From NCBI GenBank assembly GCA_900550375.1, contig URRP01000046.1:1-18611 (forward strand): 18,611 nucleotides of DNA. The letters are read 5' to 3'. The position numbers and the translations under genes are program-made. The notes below the pieces were generated by a model that did not search any database, had not been told where the DNA came from, and saw nothing but the letters and a program-made list of their open reading frames with translations. Positions 15,405-18,611 of the stretch are shown here, in pieces. The first letter of the stretch is position 1, and each line of letters begins with the position of its first letter. Origin of the DNA: an uncultured Alistipes sp. Its GTDB lineage: Bacteria > Bacteroidota > Bacteroidia > Bacteroidales > Rikenellaceae.

Positions 15405-16348
15405 GAGCGATGATCCTCAGACGATTCGGCGGAACGGAGCATTTCGCCGCAGCGACGGTTCCCGCCCCCGTACCGAAACGGGGCGAAGTATTGATTACGG
15501 TAAAAGCCGCCGGTATAAATCCGATCGACATCAAGACACGCAGGGGCGAAGGAATGGCCGACGCCCTGCGCCGGCAGAAGCCGATGATTCTCGGCTGGGA
15601 TCTTTCGGGCATCGTGTCGAAGACGGGAGAGGGCGTGGAGGAGTTCCGTATCGGCGACCCCGTCTTCGGAACGGTCAACTTTCCCGGGCCGGGCAGCGCC
15701 TATGCCGAATTTGCAACGGCACCGGCCGACCATCTTGCCCTCAAACCTCGAAACATCTCCTATGAAGAGGCTGCGGCGGCCGCACAGTCGCCGCTGACGG
15801 CTTGGCAGGCGCTGGTCGAGACGGGACGGATCGGAGCGGGCGCCCGCGTACTGATTCACGGCGGAGCGGGCGGCGTGGGGCACAACGCCGTGCAGATCGC
15901 AAAATCGCTCGGGTGTTACGTGATTTCAACGGCAGCGGGCGAAGACGCCGATTTCGTGCGCAGCCTCGGCGCCGACGAGGTGATCGATTTCCGAACGGAA
16001 TGGTTCGAGCAGCGGACGGGGGAGATCGATTTCGTGCTCGATACGGTCGGCGGCGAGAATTTCGTCCGTTCGCTGCGCGTGCTCCGATCCGACGGCGTCA
16101 TCGTGCTGCTGCCCTCGGACCGTAGGCAGGAGGCCGACGAAGCGGCCGAAGCGCATGGCGTCAGGAACTACAAGCATATGCTGATGCACTCCAGCGGTGA
16201 GGGAATGCACCGCGTCGCCGATCTGCTTGCCCGCGACCGGCTGCGGGTGCATGTGGATCGTATCTTCCCTTTCGACGAAATCGCACGTGCCCACGAGCGG
16301 CTGGAGGGCGGAAAAGTCCGCGGGAAGGTCGTTGTCGCAATGGAATGA
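15401..16348 (+). CDS. Zinc-independent MDR oxidoreductase (quinone-reductase-like)
   Basis: A 315-aa medium-chain dehydrogenase/reductase. The N-terminal GroES-like part has the family G-I-N-P-I-D-I-K motif at 38-45. The NADPH-binding glycine motif is GGAGGVG at 154-160. The Cys/His zinc ligands of alcohol dehydrogenases are absent, placing it with quinone oxidoreductase-like enzymes that use NADPH. It is translationally coupled to the MRJP-like gene by a 4-bp overlap, so the two may act on the same reactive substrate (inference). It ends 25 bp from the convergent yjbQ gene with no hairpin terminator between them. Confidence 0.93.
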   Translation: MRAMILRRFGGTEHFAAATVPAPVPKRGEVLITVKAAGINPIDIKTRRGEGMADALRRQKPMILGWDLSGIVSKTGEGVEEFRIGDPVFGTVNFPGPGSAYAEFATAPADHLALKPRNISYEEAAAAAQSPLTAWQALVETGRIGAGARVLIHGGAGGVGHNAVQIAKSLGCYVISTAAGEDADFVRSLGADEVIDFRTEWFEQRTGEIDFVLDTVGGENFVRSLRVLRSDGVIVLLPSDRRQEADEAAEAHGVRNYKHMLMHSSGEGMHRVADLLARDRLRVHVDRIFPFDEIARAHERLEGGKVRGKVVVAME

Positions 16349-16373
16349 TTCCCGCGATGGGGGCGGGGGAGTG

Positions 16374-16784
16374 TTATCCGAGAACGGTCGCGACGATGCG
16401 CCGGCCTGCCGCCCGATTGCGGAATTCACACAGATAGATTCCCTGCCACGTACCCAGATTGAGCCGTCCGCCGCTGACGGGCAGCGTGAGCGTCGTTCCG
16501 ACGAGCGTCGATTTCGCATGGGCCGGCATGTCGTCGTCGCCCTCGTAAGTATGGATATAGTAGGCTTCGCGTTCGCGGACGAGGCGATCGAAGATCGCTT
16601 CCAGATCGGTGCGCACGTCGGGATCGGCGTTTTCGTTGAGGGTCAGGCCGGCGGAGGTGTGCTTGATGAACAGGTGCAGCAGCCCTGCGGCGGGCAGCGG
16701 CGGAAGGTTGGCTTCGATTTCGCCGGTGACCAGATGGAATCCCCGGCTGCGGGGACGAAGCGTAAATTCGGCTTGTCGTATCAT
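16374..16784 (-). CDS. yjbQ: YjbQ/UPF0047 family protein
   Basis: A 136-aa protein with the family signatures SRGFHLVT (13-20), H42-T-S-A-G-L-T-L-N-E-N-A-D (42-54), the D-D-D-M-P-A-H segment (83-89) and a C-terminal GTWQGIYLCEFR. The family binds a metal through conserved His residues, and E. coli YjbQ has been reported to have weak thiamine-phosphate synthase activity; the main role is unclear. ATG 16784 aligns with the E. coli start. ATG 16793, three codons earlier and directly after an A7 run, is equally credible for translation in Bacteroidetes. Confidence 0.93.
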   Translation of the reverse strand: MIRQAEFTLRPRSRGFHLVTGEIEANLPPLPAAGLLHLFIKHTSAGLTLNENADPDVRTDLEAIFDRLVREREAYYIHTYEGDDDMPAHAKSTLVGTTLTLPVSGGRLNLGTWQGIYLCEFRNRAAGRRIVATVLG

Positions 16785-16818
16785 GGCTGTCATTTTTTTC
16801 AGGAAAATCTTTTCAGGG

Positions 16819-16826
16819 CGAAAATA
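16819..16826 (-). promoter_or_regulatory. Possible -7 box of yjbQ
   Basis: Minus-strand TATTTTCG matches TAnnTTTG at 7 of 8 positions, about 26-35 bp before the two candidate starts. Confidence 0.35.
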
Positions 16827-16851
16827 CGTTTTTTTTGTGAAAAAGCTACAC

Positions 16852-16873
16852 GGGGCCGCAGCCCTGCGGCCCC
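16852..16873. other. GC-rich hairpin in the yjbQ-cold-shock intergenic region
   Basis: GGGGCCGCAG (16852-16861) and CTGCGGCCCC (16864-16873) form a tight hairpin. There is no clear T run directly after it on the plus strand; on the minus strand a T-rich tract begins about 8 nt later. No known gene ends here, so its role is unclear. The rest of 16874-16950 shows nothing I can interpret. Confidence 0.6.
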
Positions 16874-16964
16874 TTCTCCGGCCGATTTGAGCCCGAGAAC
16901 GAAGAAAGAATTCACCGGATGTCATAAGATTCTCAGGAAAATAGGAAATACGGAATAAAATGTG

Positions 16965-16972
16965 TATCTTTG
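16965..16972 (+). promoter_or_regulatory. -7 promoter box of the CSD-RRM operon
   Basis: TATCTTTG, an exact TAnnTTTG, in an AT-rich stretch. Transcription would start near 16978, leaving an unusually long leader of about 190 nt before the cold-shock gene at 17168. Confidence 0.7.
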
Positions 16973-16977
16973 TGGCC

Positions 16978-17167
16978 AAACAATCGAGTTTTATTCTGAA
17001 TCTTTCTTTGTAAGAGTTCGATCCGGCGATGTATGCGGATCTTTCTATTCTCAAAATCGACGTCATTATCGGCTCCTTTGTTTGGAGTAATATGCTTGCG
17101 GTTGGCTGTATGCGTCGTTTTTCGGCGTGTTGTGCAGTTTGAAAATCCGCAGAAAAACAAATTATAA
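16978..17167 (+). promoter_or_regulatory. Long 5' leader of the cold-shock-domain gene
   Basis: About 190 nt between the predicted start point and ATG 17168, far longer than other leaders in this window (about 10-45 nt). Small hairpins can be drawn at 17073-17087 (CTCC/GGAG) and 17113-17127 (CGTCG/CGGCG with a T5 loop). A short reading frame, 17029-17142 (37 codons, hydrophobic, many Cys near the end), stops 25 nt before the gene and might be a leader peptide or chance. Long structured leaders are known for cspA-type genes in E. coli, where they act in cold-dependent translation. A similar role here is inference. Confidence 0.5.
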
Positions 17168-17614
17168 ATGGCTAAACGGATTACATCAGGAAAGAGAGAA
17201 AGAGAGAAGATCAAGCAAACCAAGCGACTGGATAAACAACGGAAGAAGGAGGAACGCCAGAACAGCGGTAGCCGCAATTTCGAAGATATGTTGGCGTACG
17301 TGGATGAAAACGGAGTTCTTCACACGACCCCACCCGAAACCGGAGAACGAGAAGAGATCGATGCGTCGCAGATCGAGGTGTCGATTCCCCGCCGGTCGGA
17401 ACCGGATGAGATCACGCCGTTTCAAGGCCGCGTAGAGTATTTCGACGCAGCCAAAGGGTACGGTTTTATCAAGGATTCGGACAACGGCGAAAAGTACTTT
17501 TTTCACATAACGAATGCTCCCGCAGAGATCGCAGAGGGTCAGACGGTTACATTCGAAATCGAACGCGGTATGCGCGGAATGAATGCAGTACGGATATCTA
17601 TTATCAATAAATAA
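17168..17614 (+). CDS. Cold-shock-domain protein with basic N-terminal extension
   Basis: A 148-aa nucleic-acid-binding protein. Residues 1-35 are strongly basic and probably helical (KREREKIKQTKR ... KQRKKEER), followed by a linker F-E-D-M-L-A-Y-V-D-E-N-G. The C-terminal cold-shock domain (about 85-147) carries RNP1 KGYGFIKD at 96-103 and RNP2 YFFHI at 110-114. This layout recurs in Bacteroidetes, unlike the compact ~70-aa CspA. It is likely an RNA chaperone. It lies 22 bp upstream of the RRM gene under a common promoter and terminator, so the two RNA-binding proteins are probably cotranscribed. Confidence 0.95.
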   Translation: MAKRITSGKREREKIKQTKRLDKQRKKEERQNSGSRNFEDMLAYVDENGVLHTTPPETGEREEIDASQIEVSIPRRSEPDEITPFQGRVEYFDAAKGYGFIKDSDNGEKYFFHITNAPAEIAEGQTVTFEIERGMRGMNAVRISIINK

Positions 17615-17636
17615 CAATTTTAATTAACAGAGTCAG

Positions 17637-17963
17637 ATGAACATTTATGTTTCGAACCTCAGCTGGGGTACAAGCAGCGAAAGCTTACAGAATTTATTTG
17701 CACAGTTCGGCGAAGTAACGTCGGCAAATGTGATTACCGATAGAGAGACGGGGCGTTCGCGCGGTTTCGGTTTCGTAGAGATGCCCGATGACAACGCAGG
17801 TCAGAAGGCCATCGATGAGATCAACGGTACCGAGTTCGAAGGCAAGGTACTTACGGTGAACGTTGCACGTCCGAAGACGGAGCGTTCGTCGGGTGGTTAC
17901 GGTGGCGGCAACCGCGGCGGCTACGGCGGCAACGGCGGCGGTTACAATCGCAGAAGATATTAA
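17637..17963 (+). CDS. RRM-type RNA-binding protein with glycine-rich tail
   Basis: A 108-aa protein. One RNA-recognition motif occupies residues 1-78, with RNP2 IYVSNL at 3-8 and RNP1 RGFGFVEM at 42-49, both with their aromatic RNA-contact residues. Residues 86-104 are a Gly/Tyr/Arg repeat tail (GGYGGGNRGGYGG...), ending in RRRY. The layout resembles cyanobacterial Rbp and plant glycine-rich cold-induced proteins; in Bacteroidetes such proteins are abundant and bind single-stranded RNA. It is second in the operon after the cold-shock-domain gene and is followed at once by a strong terminator. Confidence 0.97.
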   Translation: MNIYVSNLSWGTSSESLQNLFAQFGEVTSANVITDRETGRSRGFGFVEMPDDNAGQKAIDEINGTEFEGKVLTVNVARPKTERSSGGYGGGNRGGYGGNGGGYNRRRY

Positions 17964-17971
17964 TATTTCGG

Positions 17972-18001
17972 AAACGGGCGATCTTTAGATCGTCCGTTTT
18001 T
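17972..18001 (+). terminator. Terminator of the CSD-RRM operon
   Basis: A 12-bp stem (17972-17983 with 17988-17999, one G-T pair), loop TTTA, the right arm running into a T tract through 18001. It begins 8 bp after the RRM stop. Confidence 0.93.
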
Positions 18002-18044
18002 CTTCTTCGGAGCTGCTTCGTCAGTTCCCGGGAGGAAAGGTTCG

Positions 18045-18076
18045 ATCACGGCAGTCTTGCGGCTGCCGTGATTTTC
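18045..18076 (+). terminator. Second hairpin downstream of the CSD-RRM operon
   Basis: ATCACGGCAG (18045-18054) and CTGCCGTGAT (18063-18072) form a 10-bp stem followed by only three T (18073-18075). It could be a backup terminator or the end of a short non-coding RNA. No gene directly precedes it. Confidence 0.4.
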
Positions 18077-18118
18077 GTTTATGGGAGGGGGCGACGAGCG
18101 CTTCGCCGGATCGTTGCG

Positions 18119-18140
18119 CTCTTTCCTGCGAGGGAAAGAG
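18119..18140. other. Inverted repeat in the intergenic region before the AraC-like gene
   Basis: CTCTTTCC (18119-18126) and GGAAAGAG (18133-18140) form an 8-bp perfect stem with a 6-nt loop. There is no T run after it. Function unknown. The remaining DNA between 18141 and 18205 shows no feature I can support. Confidence 0.5.
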
Positions 18141-18205
18141 GGCACGATTTCTGCTTTTCATACCGAACTATGCCATTTGCGTTCAATTTATGCGGAAGAA
18201 TGCCT

Positions 18206-18237
18206 TTTGAAATAGAAGAGTAGTATTTTTATAATCA
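18206..18237 (+). promoter_or_regulatory. Possible promoter of the AraC-like gene
   Basis: TTTG at 18206-18209 and TATAATCA at 18230-18237 are 20 bp apart, the right spacing, but the second element is a poor match to TAnnTTTG. The region is AT-rich. It overlaps the first of two direct repeats that could bind a regulator. Confidence 0.3.
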
Positions 18238-18267
18238 AACTCAGCCGCTATAAATCGAATTCAGCCG
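18233..18267 (+). repeat. Pair of direct repeats 20 bp apart upstream of the AraC-like gene
   Basis: AATCAAACTCAGCCG (18233-18247) and AATCGAATTCAGCCG (18253-18267) match at 13 of 15 positions. Their starts are exactly 20 bp apart, about two helical turns, and the second ends 11 bp before the ATG. This is the usual geometry of an AraC-family operator. A much weaker third copy begins at 18274. Confidence 0.6.
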
Positions 18268-18278
18268 TCGCAAAATCA

Positions 18279-18590
18279 ATGAGCGATAGTTTTCACATAT
18301 ATACCGATCTTTCCGCTCTTCCTGCCGGCGAACACGAGGCATATCTGGAGGAGGGCTTCAGCGGCGTTTGTACCGGCGGAACGGCCGTGATAGAGGTGTT
18401 CTCCCTCAGCAGCAGAATAACGAAAAACGTTCTGATAACGATTCTGCCGCTGCAATCGGTTTCGATCCGCGACGTCAGCGACGACTTCTCCATGACCTTT
18501 TTCAATGTCGACAAGAAGATGTTTCTCGACATTATGAGCGGTTTGGGAAAGGTAACTGGAGTTCCTAACTTAGTCCGCACAAAGAGTTAA
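18279..18590 (+). pseudogene. Truncated AraC-family regulator (N-terminal part only)
   Basis: A 103-aa reading frame. Residues 1-92 (MSDSFHIYTDL ... G-F-S-G-V-C-T-G-G-T-A-V-I ... ILPLQSVSIRDVSDDFSMTFFNVDKKMFLDIMSGLGKVT) resemble the N-terminal sensing domain of Bacteroidetes AraC-type regulators, which normally continue with T-P-D-F-F-F-Y-M and a C-terminal HTH domain of about 100 residues. Here the similarity stops after GKVT, and 11 unrelated residues and a stop follow in AT-rich DNA. The DNA-binding domain is missing from the frame. Likely causes are insertion of a mobile element or a rearrangement at about 18555-18560. A genuinely short protein is less likely. Confidence 0.6.
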
Positions 18591-18611
18591 GATAATTTAA
18601 TAATTTTAACT
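18585..18611. repeat. Imperfect 27-bp palindrome at the window edge
   Basis: AGTTAA (18585-18590) and TTAACT (18606-18611) are inverted ends of an AT-rich imperfect palindrome that contains the stop codon of the truncated AraC-like frame. It could be a terminal inverted repeat or a terminator-like structure of an inserted element that continues past the window. Confidence 0.45.

Overview
The window looks like chromosomal DNA from a GC-rich member of the Bacteroidales, most likely an Alistipes-like gut anaerobe. The basis is as follows. Exact copies of the Bacteroidetes -7 promoter box TAnnTTTG lie just upstream of many genes. Start codons follow A-rich stretches, not Shine-Dalgarno sites. The gene content is typical of the group: a DUF4834-like membrane protein, a CarboxypepD_reg/TonB-dependent receptor, a cold-shock/RRM gene pair, a Bacteroidetes-type AraC N-terminus, and Fe-type SOD with rubredoxin. 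The genus is an inference. No rRNA, tRNA, CRISPR array or complete mobile element was recognised.

Layout. 1-210: three tandem ~75-bp repeat units, each with hairpin-forming inverted repeats and a perfect TATCTTTG promoter box, feeding a plus-strand operon (226-2167) of a DUF4834-like membrane protein, an MlaE-type permease and an MlaF-type ATPase (phospholipid/lipid ABC transport, with no MlaD in view). 2304-3353: GAPDH with its own promoter and a textbook terminator. 3606-10828: a minus-strand block. In transcription order it holds an RLAN-type ATP-grasp ligase overlapping a GNAT acetyltransferase, a TonB-dependent receptor followed after 10 bp by CorA, a YghA-like SDR, a small unknown protein and an NlpE-like lipoprotein. 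11011-12301 (plus): an oxygen/redox cluster in which TspO is open in frame into Fe/Mn superoxide dismutase, followed by a 54-aa rubredoxin and a strong terminator. 12358-14188 (minus): thiol peroxidase Tpx, a pyrimidine-dimer glycosylase-like protein and a TIGR01777 NAD(P)-binding protein, tightly packed. 14418-16348 (plus): a major royal jelly protein-family protein translationally coupled to a zinc-free MDR oxidoreductase. 16374-16784 (minus): YjbQ. 16965-18001 (plus): a promoter, a ~190-nt leader, a cold-shock-domain protein, an RRM protein and a terminator. 18279-18590: the N-terminal part of an AraC-type regulator that ends abruptly in AT-rich DNA at the window edge.

How the parts fit: much of the right half concerns oxidative or general stress (SOD, rubredoxin, Tpx, DNA-lesion glycosylase, quinone-reductase-like MDR) and RNA-level stress adaptation (CSD plus RRM). 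The left half concerns the envelope and transport (Mla, TonB receptor, CorA, lipoprotein). The most promising less-described items are the ATP-grasp/GNAT pair, the TspO-SOD in-frame fusion, the structured promoter repeat array and the interrupted AraC gene.
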